Shown: positions 24,301-36,030, numbered from the stretch's first letter. The stretch: 64,000 nucleotides of DNA from Melampsora larici-populina 98AG31 (GCF_000204055.1 NW_006768786.1:1104873-1168872); one strand, 5' to 3'. Numbers and translations: made by a program. Notes: generated by a model not told the origin, from the sequence alone.

Positions 24301-24820
24301 GCCCCGCAGCATTACAATGGATGATGGCATGGTTCTGGTCTAACCAAGGTAAACCCAAAATGACATCATAAGGACCTATATCATTAAATTTCAAATCTAA
24401 AACCAGATCATCCAAAATATCTGGACCGTTGGTCAAGTTCCCACCTCCTAACCATGAATGTGTGACAATGTCGCGTCCTGGAGTTCCATCAAAAACCGTA
24501 CAAGTAAGAGGCAACAATAACACATTAGTTATCAACCCATACTGATGAACAATAAGTTTGTGGATAACAGAATCCATCGCGCTGTTGTCCACAAGAGCAC
24601 GCACAGTGACAGAAGTGGAGCCCAAAGATAGCTTCAAGGGAACACAAAAGCAGGAGGAGAAAGAAGGAATAGGCGCAATGCGTACCGCGTTAATCTCTAT
24701 ATCTGGAGTATGCATCTCTATTTCATTATCAAGCCATTCATCTGTCATCTCCTGCAAGGCAGCACTAGCCTCATAACTCATTTGATCGGCCCAATTTGCC
24801 GGTAAAGGAGATTGCCGCAA
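21326..24820 (-). CDS. Ty3/gypsy retrotransposon Pol polyprotein (uninterrupted, ~1164 codons)
   Basis: One open frame with the Ty3/gypsy domain order. Retropepsin-like region: VRALVDNSAMDSVIHKL, where the usual D-S/T-G is D-N-S, so the protease is probably inactive. Reverse transcriptase: YQGLNKVTICNSYPIPL, FARIDLKAAFNLL, LPFGLANGPAVFQQFIQ and the YLDD active site in FVYLDDILIS. RNase H: LQVDASAYAFSAILSQ. Integrase: zinc finger GHWGVAKTVNLLSRNF...CLSCQK, then GVDFIVKLPLLEGFDS, IVSDCGLVF and TAFHPQTDGQVERLNAVLED (D, D, E). The C-terminus has LDFRRIGPFPVVR and a weak chromodomain-like tail. The first codon is TTG-like, and translation probably continued from an upstream gag. No LTR pair was found around it. 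Confidence 0.9.
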   Translation of the reverse strand: MRQSPLPANWADQMSYEASAALQEMTDEWLDNEIEMHTPDIEINAVRIAPIPSFSSCFCVPLKLSLGSTSVTVRALVDNSAMDSVIHKLIVHQYGLITNVLLLPLTCTVFDGTPGRDIVTHSWLGGGNLTNGPDILDDLVLDLKFNDIGPYDVILGLPWLDQNHAIIHCNAAGRGVEIGSIAIFCESSNEHIDAVSVDCSEILQFFPAAFLKFEDVFLPQEKSSPPHCNHDVEINLREGCEPPTSRAYDLLAANEAEMKVWVDDRLQKGFICLSSSPASAPAFVAKSPGRKNCPCIDYQGLNKVTICNSYPIPLVKSLLSRACGCKFFARIDLKAAFNLLCIAIGHEWKTAFRAPGGLYKSLVLPFGLANGPAVFQQFIQDVLHEYLDVCCFVYLDDILISSKSEAEHNDHIRKILQNLQENNLQASPSKCEFFKQEVVFLGFVISTTGLTMDLKKLSMIKDWPYPTNLAELRRFLGFANFYRWFIACFSAEVSKLTDLTKKGVNVEEGLALPHTRQFFLLLIKAFTLAPFLKHVNFDKQRVLQVDASAYAFSAILSQPDEDKKLLLVCYYSKKLKPAEVLWQTHNQELGAIVAAFKEWNSWLMGSNKQIIVYLDHATLRYFKDGRSLTPRQACWTAFLSSFNFVILHNPGHTNPADPASRRPDFTAVSASESLVLFKSIAGVPVDARQLSSAGSRHDVTFAEPTQETLTTIHKPYRSPTIPSNPKTDGLVFINETWWYKGKVFVPEDKRDWILKLYHSKPLSGHWGVAKTVNLLSRNFAWRNMRLDVLNFVQNCLSCQKVNRDLRAQQGGMMALPIPHCPWSTIGVDFIVKLPLLEGFDSVMVVVDHYSKLAHFIPAQEKWSALGLANAFVDTIFRLHGLPDRIVSDCGLVFVSAFWTAVSKRLQITPAPSTAFHPQTDGQVERLNAVLEDYLRHFVDKNQEDWKHWLSLAEFAHNNLVSVSTGFSPFFACHGYHPRFNSLTHSLSVPRADEFIQHMQEVQQQLEDHLNAAKLWQAQFYDNGKRVEAVYRTGDLVWLLRKFIKTRRPLQKLDFRRIGPFPVVRMVGKNAVELKLPEEYACLHPVFNVSLIMPVKNATDSISNENTSFPAQVLGNDEASNIARWLSISYVLGHRIKDGVHEYLLRSEETGKVIVGLLCIEFQEG

Positions 24821-25101
24821 GGGTTGAGGGAGAAAGTCGGAATTGGTGGGCCAAACTTCAACCAGTGCTACAGTGGTTGGAAATGCTTGCTAACAAAGGC
24901 TAGACGTTCCTCGTAAGTGGCCCTTGCTTTAGGACAATTCTTACTGGTCCTGTGGGTAGAATCAAAAGGACTAAAACAATTAAAGCACCATCCACGAGGC
25001 CAACAAATACCCTTAACTGCAGTCCAAACTTAGTTAGCTGCAGCTACTGACGGCGCGCCTGCCACAATAGCATCAATTTGCATTGCCAAAGGATCAACTG
25101 G
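24821..25101 (-). pseudogene. Ty3/gypsy gag remnant, cut by the next LTR element
   Basis: Read on the minus strand from 25101, the sequence encodes PVDPLAMQIDAIVAGAPS, then a stop, then ICWPRGWCFNCFSPFDSTH resembling a damaged CCHC knuckle. It then gives KNCPKARATYEERLAFV. It directly precedes the pol frame on the same strand. The LTR at 25102 begins in the middle of this gag, and two in-frame stops show it is dead. Confidence 0.6.
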
Positions 25102-28100
25102 TGTGGTAATCAAAATTCCAGAAGGGCTCCATCTTTAATCTTACAAAACATCTATATTTTAGTTTTCTTTCAAGGAATATACCTGAAAGGTCTGAATCAT
25201 TCAAGGATCTTGCTGGGATCCCTTTATACTCAACTCTCATATTTGTTCTAGTTACTCTTATCATTAATACATATACATTCATTCCAATATTCTAACTTAC
25301 AACTAAATAAAAGAACCTCATAGGAGGAAACATAATAAAACAAGAGTCAATAAATTCAAGATATCAATAGTTAACTAGATCCTAGAACAGAGCTTGATCA
25401 GGAATCAACAACAAAATAACAATAAAACAAGTGAACAGGACTGTCTTAAGGTGGTAATAGGCTGGAAGCGATTCAGAATTAGTTGATAGGAATGTCATAT
25501 CAAAGTGAACCTCACCTGAAGGAGATTAGGATGATCGATCCGGGCTAGTAGCTTAGAAACAAACTCTACAATATGTACAAAGAAGTTAAAGGCAGTCAGC
25601 AACCATCCAAAACTAGAGGAAAAAGAAACAACATACATAGAAGAGTTATCAAATTCAAAGGCTGAGATCGAAATGATTAACTGAACATGAGGATCGATTT
25701 TGGGGTATATACCTAGAAAAAAACAATCAGAAAGTGTTAGTGGGATGTGAAAGGAAAAACAAATCAGAGATGAAAGTTTGATGAGAAATTTTGAAGGTGG
25801 TAGTGAGAAAGAGGCTGGGATCGATTTGAATGGAGCCACAGTCCTTAGAAGATGAATACAAGACTCACCTTGGTTCATACTCGAATCATACTGGAATGAA
25901 AGATCAAAATTGAATTTAAAAGATAATAGGAATTGCGATTTTGAGGCCCAAAGTTGAAACTAGAATGAAATCAGAGCTGGAAATCGAAAAGTTAACAATC
26001 AATATAAGATGATGAGCGATGAAAGAAAAAAATAAGAGAAGAAGAGAAAGGTACTTACATAGTACATAAATGTTAAACAACTTTGAGAACAATCGGTCGG
26101 AGTATAAAAAACACGTTGGGGTTAAGATGTGAATGAACGAGTTGTGGGCTGAAGGCGAGTAGGAGAAAAGGTATAAAGAGGGATTTGCTTGAGGGCTGAG
26201 AGGGGGAGTTATCAATCCATCAGTTGATCAATTTGTGTGTGTCCGGATTTGTTTTTTGTGTGTGCTTTATAATAAAGTGTGTCAGTGTTATTGAGTAAAT
26301 GGCCAGTGTTTTTTATGATTGAGTCCGTTGTTAGTTTCCTTTAAAAGTACTGCAGTAAATCAGTCAGTTTTTTGTGTGTTAGTTAGCTTTTCTTTGATAA
26401 CAGAGACAAAGAAAGTGCTTATCTAAATTCATATTATCATTTTTATTGAGTGTTATCGAGTCCAATTATGGTTTTGTTATCTTGCTGAGCTCAGGAATTG
26501 GCGTCTAGAGTCTATATTTTTATTAGAGTCTTATTTTTTGTTTAATTATTATTTTAACAACCTCAAACATCAAAATCCGGCCCTGAGTCCAAGTACTCTA
26601 CCTTCCGGATAAAACCCCATCGTTGATAAAACCCATCTCCCCCCTCTTTACTACCAAAATTTAGTACATACAGGTGGCAATTACCCGTGAAAGACCTGTA
26701 CAGTTCCGTGTGTGGTGTTGTTAGACTCCGCCAAACGCTGCGCATCCAACCACTGTGGAGAGCAATTCCAACTATAGCCTCTTGTGTCACATTTTCAGCT
26801 TTCCACTTGAAGATCACAACTCCATATGCCTTCATCACACTGAAACAAATCAAACTCACATCTTAGATTATCAAAGTACTGTCCAGAAGTCTCTGCAGGG
26901 ACTCTCTTATCAAATTTGGCTCACATATATTTTCATTTATTAGGATCAAATTACAAATTAATACATGAAATATATATACATTAGATCAAAGGGAAAAAGA
27001 CATATTGAAAGCTCACATGCAAAATCAGATCAAACTCATACGGAAAAATAAACAGATAGTCAAAGAATGATATTAAAGGATTTGAAGAACACATACCTAG
27101 ATCAAAGGTCAAAATCAAAGTTGGCAAAGGAATAGTTGGTTTGATTTTGGTGCACAAGTTGAAATAGAGGAGTGAATTGATGTCAGCAGAAAACAAGATC
27201 AAGACAAAGTAAAATAACTTCATAGCAAGAATAGAAATAAACTATAAAAATTGAAATCAAAAGATTGGTGATCAAGGTTGATAGATGGTGTGATCTTAAT
27301 TGGTTGAGGGTGAGATCAAACTGATATTTGAGGATGATCCAATCTTGGAAAGAATCTGATTGAGTGATTCAACTAAAGCTACATTAAGAACACATAAAGA
27401 ATTAAAGAATCAGTGATGAGATAGGAAAAAAATTGAAAATTGAAATACATAAATAGAGATTGAATTGGAAGGAGGTAGTGTTGAAGTTAGTAAAGATAAG
27501 ATAGAACAATGAGAGAGGAAAACAGATTAAAATGAACAAAGAGTTACTTGATAGTCAAAAGCATGTGATCGAGGTGAGAAAGGAATCGGTCGGAGACGGT
27601 CGGAGTGAATCAAAAATACAAGGGAAACGAGGGTTGAGGCCGAGTTGTGGGTGGGTCTAGAAAAGATATATAAGGGGAGCTGTTTTGGGGATCTGTCTGT
27701 TCGCATCTAGGAGTGTGTAGTGTCCGAGTATCTGTGTGTCTTGAAGAGCAAGTGTCTCTGTGTGTGTTTGTGTCCTAGTGTGATTTTCTTTGTGTTCGAG
27801 TTCAGAGTTATTAGAAGTGTTTTTGTGTTGTAGTGATTGTACAAGCGTTGTGAGCGATCAACCTATATCAAGTTCAAGAGTTAGAAGACCAGAGGAGTTG
27901 TTTAGTTAGTTATTAGATAATCAGTTAAAAGTGAAGAAGTGGTGGATTAAAGAAACTACTTCACCTTGCAGCATTGTCAAGCGGGTTGTATTAGCGTTAA
28001 AATCGAAGTTATTGTGTTGTTTGTTGGGTTGTATTATTGCTGAGCTGATTTGAAAACTAGTCGTGGAGTCGTCAAGTTCAAGTCTGTATCAAAACCAACA

Positions 28101-28677
28101 GCCCACCTCTCGATCCAAGTCAAGGCCGGGTCAAGTCGGGGATCCGAAATTACATTTTGGCCCTGTACATTGTTACACGTGTATTCAAAGCCGTGTTAGC
28201 ATCAAAAACAACGTAGTTTTACACCACAAACTCGTGTAGAGTTGTGTGTGGTATCATCGGAGTCCGGCAAACCTTGCAAATCTTTGTTAAATCTTAAAAT
28301 TGTGTTATGGGAGGAATTCGTGGGGAGAGAAAATTGTTAAGAGTTGTTCTAGTTCTTTTCGAACTGCAACAAAATTAAGGTTGAAGGCAGCGTAAAAGCA
28401 CCGTAGTTTCATCCTCTCTCTCAAGTGGTGACTCTTACCTTCTCCGGCTCAGCCTACGCTACACTGCGTAGGAGTTCTACACCGCATGGTGTACACTAGG
28501 TTTTGGAAAACTTTAAAAGACAAAAAAGTGAAAAGTAGAGAAGTCTTGTCTTAAATTCAAAAGCAATTTCAAAGGACGAGGGCAGCTTCACAGCGCCTGT
28601 AGTTTCATCCACTCTCACAAGTGGTGATTCTTCCCCTCTCCGGCTCAGCCTACGCTACACTGCGTAGGAGTTCTACA
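25102..28677 (+). repeat. Left LTR, interrupted by a nested related LTR
   Basis: Aligns with 40698-42533 at both ends. Removing the nested copy (1728 bp plus a 4-bp duplication) leaves about 1844 bp, against 1836 bp for the right LTR. A TATAAAG box is at 26172-26178. The 3' end has the hairpin CCTACGC-TACACT-GCGTAGG (28649-28668). Confidence 0.8.
26754..28481 (+). mobile_element. Solo LTR of a related family, nested in the left LTR
   Basis: Begins TGTGGAGAGCAATTCC and ends with the same GGAGTTCTACA hairpin terminus as the host LTR. It has TATATAAG at 27667-27674 at a comparable internal position. It splits the host LTR between CCAACCAC (left) and CCGCATGGTG (right). The undisturbed right LTR reads CCAACCGCGTGGTG, giving an approximate 4-bp duplication (CCAC/CCGC). 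No internal region is present, so it is a solo LTR. Confidence 0.7.
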
Positions 28678-28726
28678 TCTGGTGACTCCACTGGGGCGAC
28701 TTGAAACAACTTCTGCGTCTCCGTAG

Positions 28727-30273
28727 GTGCTCCAACACATCATAGTTTCAACAAATCATCAATTCAACAAATCATTATATCTCAAAATCACAAATCCAAA
28801 CTCAGTAAAAACCTCAAATCTCAACAAGTCATCTCAAAATAATATTGGAGCATCTCCAAACCCAAAACAAATCTCGGGAGAAGAAACTTTATCTGTAATG
28901 GGTAGTAAAGGCAGGAATAGTGGCGGTCAAGAAGGAACTAGTCAAGAGGGTCAAGATTCATACAGGGAAAAGAAAGAAAATGAGGATGATTCAGGGGATG
29001 ATGTCACCGCAAAAGGTGTAGGGGAAATAACCAAAGAAGGAATAGTGCCAATGGAGTACAAGGACGGAAGGTTAAGAGGGGAGGAAATTTCAATCCAAGA
29101 GGCAGAAGAGTATTTGAAGGAGGCACAGCTACAAGCAGAACATATGAAGAAGGTATTGCAGAAGTTTCAGGACACAAGAGAGAAGCCAAGGAAGGGAAGT
29201 AAAGGAAAAGGCTGGAAGAAGTATTACGGAAGCAGTAGTAGTTCAAGTTCAGATAGCAGTGATGAGGATAGTTCAAGCTCAGGGGAAGAAAGCAAGGTGG
29301 AAATCAAGAAGAAGAAAAAGAGTAAGAAGGGAAGGAAGAAAGTTGTAAAAATTTAACCACAAGATTTGGAATTACGGTTTAGTTGTGGCGATGATGTTCA
29401 GAAATTCTTACGGGATTTTGAGGTTGCTGCAGACGTGGATGGAGCAAGTGGTGTTGATATGGCAATGCAAGTTTGTGCCTTTGTAAATGGAAAAGATTTG
29501 AAAGAGGAAATCAAGGAGCTGAAGGGTTGGGGTGAAGGAGAATAGGATTGGAAATTATTGCAGACAGAAATGACGGATCATTATACATGCATCAATACAG
29601 GAGGCGCCTAAGTACACGGTGGAAGATTTGAAGGAGCTGGCTTTAAATTCTGAAAGCAATGATGGTATTGATTCCAAGTTGGAATTTGAAGGTTTTAGAC
29701 ATAAGTTTTACAGTATATTGGTTTACCTCAAGAAGTACGAATATATTGACTCAGAAGATGAGATCTGTAACTATTACTATAGAACTTTCTCAGATAGCAT
29801 GCAGAAGAAGATCAAAGAGAAGTTACTAGATGATGGGGATTTAAGGAAGACTAAGGATGGAAGACATTGGCTGCCTGGATGGAAGATACTTAAGAAAACA
29901 ATTCATATGGTATTACGAGAAGAGGTAGAGTTGGTGTTTGAAGAATTACGAGGAAAGAAGGAAGTAGAGACAAAGAAGGATGAAGAACTTAAGGAGAAGG
30001 TAGTACAAAAGGATAAGGAACAAAGGGGAATGAAGATGGAAGGCTTGAATAAGAAGATTGGGGGAAAATCCGGGGATGAGGCAACTATCAGTGAACTAGT
30101 GCGACAGTTGGCAGCATGGAGTGGTCAAGGATTAAATAGACCTTTGGTTACAAGCCAGAATGATCATGTTCATAAAGGTTTCCAGAACAACTCTTACTCT
30201 GGTCAAAATAACTCCGGACCCCCAGTTCAAAACTGAGGCCCAGCACCTCAATTCAACTCTTCAACTTACTTTA
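28727..30273 (+). pseudogene. Retroelement gag-like region, N-terminal part (interrupted by stops and by hAT)
   Basis: An open frame encodes a charged protein with a Ser/Asp-rich run (YYGSSSSSSSDSSDEDSS) and Lys-rich end (29230-29356). After a stop the frame resumes with DLELRFSCGDDVQKFLRDF and later LEFEGFRHKFYSILVYLKKY (29650-29740), then a Gln/Asn-rich tail (QNNSYSGQNNSGP). The layout (coiled helical gag, basic region, Asn/Gly-rich linker) fits a retroelement gag. Stops near 29357 and 29545 and a frame change show decay. The hAT element at 30281 splits the gene just before the zinc knuckle. Confidence 0.6.
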
Positions 30274-30289
30274 ATAGAGGCAACACTGG

Positions 30290-30490
30290 GTAAGCTGAGC
30301 TTGCCATAGCTGCAGCAGAGCGGAGCGGAGCAAATTTTGTGACCCGCTGCGCCACAGCGGAGCGTAGCTCTTTCTGGGTGTACAGCGTAGAGCTACGGGC
30401 CCCGGGGAAAAGTCAATTTTTTGATTAAGCTACGCTGCGGCACGGGTAGCACCGTTATCTGGCACCGTTAGCTCCGTGCCGGAGTCCAAA
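30290..30490. repeat. GC-rich palindromic left subterminal region of hAT-1
   Basis: Built from repeated words such as AGCGGAGCG, CGTAGCTC and GCACGG in both orientations, including TAGCACCGTTATCTGGCACCGTTAGC. This composition is very different from the AT-rich surroundings. Confidence 0.7.
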
Positions 30491-31765
30491 ATCCCCAATC
30501 GGGTATGAATCACCATCATACCTGATCTTTCCTATTCTGGCACTTATACGCCACCATATGAGCTTGCTCAGATGCTATATACCCCTTACTGGACGCCATT
30601 TTGACACATGCGGTGTAACCCACGGCCCAGGGACTCAATGATGATGTATTTGATGGTTATGAAGGCAAGCTTGTTTCTCTTTCCTTCAGCTTGTCTCCCC
30701 TTTTTTCTTTTCCATAATATCTGTATCTCACTCTTACTTACAAACTATTCTCTATTCTTTTACTCCTTATCACTGTCCATTTACTTCATAAACTCACTAG
30801 CTCACTCGTAATAACATGTCGTCAGTAACCTTGGAGCGTCCATTGCGCTCTTGCACACAGACCAGCAACCCTGGAATGGTCCCCCAGAGTTCTGACCTAC
30901 AACGTCAAACTACAATTGAAAGCCTCATCCAATCCAACATCATTCAACACAACAGGTCTAACAAACGCAAGAACAAATCAACCAATCCAGTCACCCTCAT
31001 CACCTCTGATGAGGAATTGGTGGCTGGAGTGGCTGAATCCAAAGGAAGCTTGAAAGCTTCTCCAACCCAGAAGAAGAAAGCTAAGAAAGCCTCATCGAAG
31101 ACGAAGAGCAATCAAGTAGGTCCAAAATCACAATCTTCAATCGAATCATATTCACACTCGAGCTGATATTTCATCATACTTGAACCAAAGCATGCCCCAG
31201 GGATTGTCACGAGAGAAATGATGCAAGCTGATTCCGACGAGGATAATCTGAAGATCAAGGCCAAGAAGCACAAGGTTGCCAATCCTGAAAGCAACACTTC
31301 AAAGCTCAAATGTTACTATGACAAACCGTTCCACAGATTTGACAGAAAGGGCAAACCGGATGTGAGTTCTTTTCATTTTGACTTTAATCTTTTATCTTTC
31401 TTTTGTTGTTATATAATGATTTACCCTCATCTTTGTATCGGTCAGGATCCGACAAAAGCCCCTCTGTCATACCCTTGTCACTTCTGCCCTAGAGACAACA
31501 GTGATCCAGTGGGGGTAAGTTTAAGCAACCTCACCGGAAATCTCCGTGTCCATCGAGATGGATCCACTCAAGACGGTTGATCAGACCTCGGCTTCCCTGG
31601 TCAACTCAAAGCTCGAGCTCAAGATGCACCCCTCGCACCCCCCTCAGTTTACAAAACTCGTCAGGCACTTGCAAAGTCCAAAGGACAATTGGATTCTTAT
31701 GTGGTCTCCACACCTTCCACCTCGTTCTCTAACTTGACTCTTAACCAAATGGCGTGCATTTGGCT

Positions 31766-33232
31766 TGTCAGCTTGATACTATGAAGAGTGGTAAGAAACT
31801 TCGAAGTATGAGCTACAAATACTTACAAAAGAGTTCTTTTGTTAGTTCTTTTAAGAAGAAGAGTCCTATCAGTGAGTAGATTTTGATTTCACTTCTGATG
31901 GGTGGTAATAAAGCTATAATCGTTAGTTAAAGCTGTCTATGGTGTGGAATGAATACCACTGCCAGTATATTAGTAAGTGCAGTCACTTACTAATCTGCCA
32001 AGGTGAATACAAGGTAATCGTATAATAGCCTGGGTGACGCTTTAGCATGGATTTGATAAGACAAGCTTTTATCAAAAGAGAATAGTTTCTAATTTGATTG
32101 TAAGGAACTTTAGTTGAATGGTTAATACCAAACAATATTTAACGTCCTAGCAATGAAATAACAAGAATAGAAACAAAAGATAAGAGAGAAAACAAGGCTG
32201 AGTAAACGAAGAAGTTGTAGCGATAACATGAATCTGATATAGAATATTCTATTGCGCAACTGGAGCTTTTTAAACAGACAAGTTGGTAGAGAATGGAAAA
32301 ATGAGTTGATCTTTTTTAACAGAAAAGCTTTGGTAAAACTTTGAAGTTAAATGCGGGTTGAAAGGTAAAAAAGATGATTCTGATCCTCTGGGTGAACGAG
32401 AGGATGATTATTTATCTAGGAACAGTCAGTCGGAAAGACTGCTAATCATTTTGTTAGATAAGGGTCTAAAAGGGTCTTCCTTCGGAAGTAACTAGACTAG
32501 CCCTGATCTATAAACAACCCTGGGCCAGCAACGCAGGTGTTGCGTGTTGCGCTGCGCCTGCGTTGCGGTTTTTCTGACCGCAGCGCAACATAGAATCAAA
32601 TTCTAGGTTGCGGCCTGACCCGCAGCGCAACATCATTTGTCAAATCGATGGATTTTTTGGGCCGCAACAACATTTGTTGCGTTGCTGCCCAAAAAAAATC
32701 ACAGTTCGGCGTTTTTTTGGCACTGTTGCGCCTGTTGCGTTGCGCGACGGTCAAGGCGCCGCGCAACCTGACCTCACCATTTGTTGTTGCGGTACTTACT
32801 GCAGCGCAGCATGTAATGCAGGTTTGTGCTGCGTGTTGCGGAGCAACGCACCAAAAAACACTCGTGTTGCGGTGCGTTGCGTTGCTGGCACAGGGTTGCT
32901 ATAAAGGGTCTGATTGCAGGGTGCGTCTCTTTCTGCCTAGACTAGTTAGTTCAACTTGTGGTGGTAGTGCATCATCATTTGTAAGGGTTTGTTCTTTAGA
33001 TCAAACCATCTACATATTTTAATTTGTGAGGCGTGTATTTTTTATTAGTTGTCTTCTAATAATAAGTTCTTGGATTGAACTCTTGAAACTCGAGTGTAGA
33101 GGGGACTTTGTTATGTATATTTCTAATGTATGTAATTTATAGATATTCTTAAATACTTGGATTTGGTGGTATATTTACTTTTTCATACGCTAGAGTGTTT
33201 TTTGCTCAGCAGAAAACCTCTTACGGCTGACA
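31766..33232. mobile_element. Solo LTR (1467 bp) inside the hAT-1 transposase gene
   Basis: Begins TGTCAGC and ends GCTGACA, with a perfect 5-bp duplication TGGCT at 31761-31765 and 33233-33237. These are classic LTR boundaries. Without it the hAT protein reads across the site as an Ile-Trp-Leu-Phe-Arg-Gln segment matching the second hAT copy. A TATAAAG-like box lies near 32899. It includes a striking 370-bp block rich in GTTGCG. No second LTR or internal coding region is present. Confidence 0.88.
32518..32890. repeat. GTTGCG/CGCAAC-rich block within the solo LTR
   Basis: Dozens of GTTGCG, TGTTGCG and GCGCAAC words in both orientations, for example GTGTTGCGTGTTGCGCTGCG and GACCGCAGCGCAACAT. 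The block can fold on itself and is far more GC-rich than the rest of the LTR. Confidence 0.75.
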
Positions 33233-35811
33233 TGGCTCTTCCGACAAGCTCAACCGTGGAATAGGATTGAGGACCCACTCCTTCGAGGTATGGTAAGCTA
33301 CCTCCAAAAGGATGCCCACCTGTATGGTCGACGCTGGGCTGCCGACGAGTCCAAGCAAGTTAACATTTCTCTCAAGGAAAACATATTCTCAGAATTAAAG
33401 GAGAGAAAGTACTTGCATATTTGATTTGAATCAGATACTAATTATGTTTGATATATATTTCAGAATCTCAAGTCCAAGTTTAACCTCGTACATGACGGCT
33501 GGACCACTAAGGGAAACCGTCACGCCTTCATCAGTGCGGCCGTGACATTTACAGACGACAACTGGACCTACTGAAGCCGTCACCTCACTCTCAAATTGAT
33601 TGTCTGGCATCGCCACGGCCCTTGGCTTGCCAAGCCAATGGTGAACATCTTGGTTAAGCATGGGATTTTTCAAAAGATAAGTCCTTTATAATTGATGAAT
33701 CTTATGCTTTTACTAACCTTACTAACGTTTTTGGTATGGTCTTACATGCTCATTCAGACCACCAATTCCGGGTCAAATAACAAGACCATGGCTCGCAAAA
33801 TGCACCAACAGTTCCAGGCCCAGGATGACACCACCTCATACACATGGGACCCAAACACTATGCATGTGTTTTGTTTTTTTCACAAGATCACGTTGATTGT
33901 CAACGCGGGCTTGGCAGCCTTGGGTGTCAAAGCACCTCCACCTTTAAAGGCAAAGGCATCGGATCAAGGACTTTTCCGACATTTGAAACTATTACTGAAG
34001 AGGAAAAAGTCAAAATTTCAGGAGTTGAAGAGCCTCAAGCTGCCTCAAATGTCGACCCCTTTGAAGTCAAAGATCAAACATGACATACAAGAACTTGAAA
34101 CACCGCCAGAGGTCATTGCTGAGCTTGATGACGAGGGTGAGTGGGATGTGGCTGATGCTGAAGAAGAGGTGTGTCCAGAGCTTCTGATCAAAGATTCCAA
34201 AGTGCAACCAACACATCGCTGAGAAGCAAACCATGTCAACTTTATCTTACACAAGGTAAGTGTATGTTATGATTCCTTTTGATACACAATATTGATTTGC
34301 ATTTGTTGACTTGGCAACCAGGTGGACTTCATTGTGTGTCAAATCACTTGGTCTGCGGCCTGGCGCAAGGAATTTGAACGAGTGAGTGAGCAGAAGGGCT
34401 TCAGTGGCTCTCTCATTGCGGGCTACCGAATCAGATGGAACATCAAGTATATTAGCCGTCACAAAGCGTGGATGGCCAGAGAGGTTAGGTCAACTATCAT
34501 TTGCAGATTAATTGAAAGCACTCGGAATGACCATCCTTTTGTCTCAAGGTCATTGATCAGCTTTGTCGAGATGACTTAAATGTCGTCCACGCTAAGAATT
34601 GCTCAGCTCGGAAGAATAAAAAGCCATCTGGCTACTTCCATGAATTGGAAATGACTACCACCGAATGGGCACATGTTTGTAACATCAACAACGAGCTTGA
34701 GGTCAGTTATCATTGTGTCTTTTAAATATTCATTCTATCATTACCTTTCCATTCTTATCTGACATGGTCTCTTTCTCCAGCCCTTCTTGAAGGTGACCCT
34801 TGCTATGGAGGGTGATGGACCCACAGGATGTATGGTCATTCCGAAATATGTCGAGCTGCGAAACACACTCAAAAAGAAGATTCAGCCTTTGAGCACAACC
34901 GATGCCCTCTATCTGATGCTTGCAAAGATGCAAGAAAAGACAATCAAGTATCTCAATGAAGCACTTCAGTGCGAGACCTGAGTTATGGCCACAGTCTTAC
35001 ATCATTTTTTCAGACTAAAGTTCTTTACAAAATGGTTTGGGGCTGATTCTGCTGTAGCTATGTCAGCTGAGGCGACCTTCCAACGTCTACATTGGGAGTA
35101 CGAGTTGGCAGACCCTGTTAACAACAACTCGACTACCTCCCAACCATCCAAACCTTCCAAAAATCCTGCAACATCCTCCCCAAAGCCGGATATCTTTGAC
35201 AGCGACTCGGAAGAGGAACCTGAGCTTGAACAGTCTGAAGATTTAACTTTGAAGAATTATTTACGAGGCAGTGACAAGATGAAGGCCGAAGATTATAATA
35301 TTCAAGATCCCAAAGCGAGTCTGGAATGGTGGAAAGTAGGTTCTTCTCTCCCAATTTCAGTCATCTCACTTGGTGACAATCAGCCGAACTTAACCTGTTT
35401 GATAGGCACACAAAAGAAATTATCGAGTGCTTGCGCGTATGGCAAAGGATTCCATGGCAGTGTCCGAATCATCCTACGCTGCCAAACGCATTTTTTCTTG
35501 CGCGTCGGACGTCTGCAGTTCAAGTCAAGGAAGCTTAATAGCCCGGACCATCAAGATGCTTGTGTCAAGCAGACTCTGGTTGAGAGAAGGTGTGGAGCTT
35601 GGTGTTGGTTTTGACAAGCTTGTGAAGGTCTTCAAGATAATGGGAATTCCCATGACTTGATCAAATTCCTCAAATCTCTACTTCTACTTTGATTTTTTTA
35701 TTTGATGTTATCTTTTTCTTCACTATCATTAATTATTGTTTAATTCTCACTTTCTTTACGCTCATTCAACATTTAAATTTGATCAATTTAGTTTTTGAAT
35801 TTTTCTTTTGA

Positions 35812-36030
35812 CTTCAAGCTACAGAACCGGCTGTGGAGCTGTAGCTGCAACGTGCAGCGCAGCTGTTAGTGTCTGTAACGCAGCTCTTTGGAGCTGCGCT
35901 ACAAGGATTTGCTCTAGGGTTGTGCCTCAAAAGAACCGTGTTAACAAGGTGACGCAGCGCTTTCGTCTGAAAATCAGCTGCACCCGCAGTTAACTGGGTG
36001 CTAGCGCGTTGCAGCGCAACTTACCCAGTG
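35812..36030. repeat. GC-rich palindromic right subterminal region of hAT-1
   Basis: Repeated GCAGCGCAGCTG, GGAGCTGCGCTAC and GTTGCAGCGCAAC words in both orientations, just inside the right terminus. This mirrors the composition of the left end. Confidence 0.7.

Larger units (their letters stand above)
30816..35660 (+). pseudogene. hAT transposase of hAT-1, broken
   Basis: The gene begins MSSVTLERPLRSCTQ at 30816. Recognisable parts are a BED-type zinc finger (YPCHFCPRDN...LRVHRDG, about 31470-31560), SKGQLDSYVVSTPSTSFSNL, and WNRIEDPLLRG beyond the solo LTR. Then come FNLVHDGWTTKGNRHAFISA (first catalytic Asp), DDNWTY, TTNSGSNNKTMARKM (second Asp), FCFFHKITLIVNAGLAALG, and LEWWK. The dimerisation end is SSYAAKRIFSCASDVCSSSQ, then GSLIARTIKM (35480-35560). 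Lesions include a TGA at 31578-31580, a TGA near 33571 where the second hAT copy has Lys, stops near 31137-31166, and the LTR insertion at 31766. It is not functional. Confidence 0.85.

Noticed and set aside
32608..33022. Cys-rich open frames in the GTTGCG block
   Set aside because: Direct consequence of the repeated GTTGCG words (Cys/Val/Ala codons) inside a solo LTR.
33661..33770. Apparent AT-AG intron at the same site in both hAT copies (AAAAGATAAGT...CAG)
   Set aside because: In hAT-2 a normal GT-AG intron in a different phase also gives a plausible protein, and hAT-1 is a pseudogene, so a conserved rare splice site is not supported.
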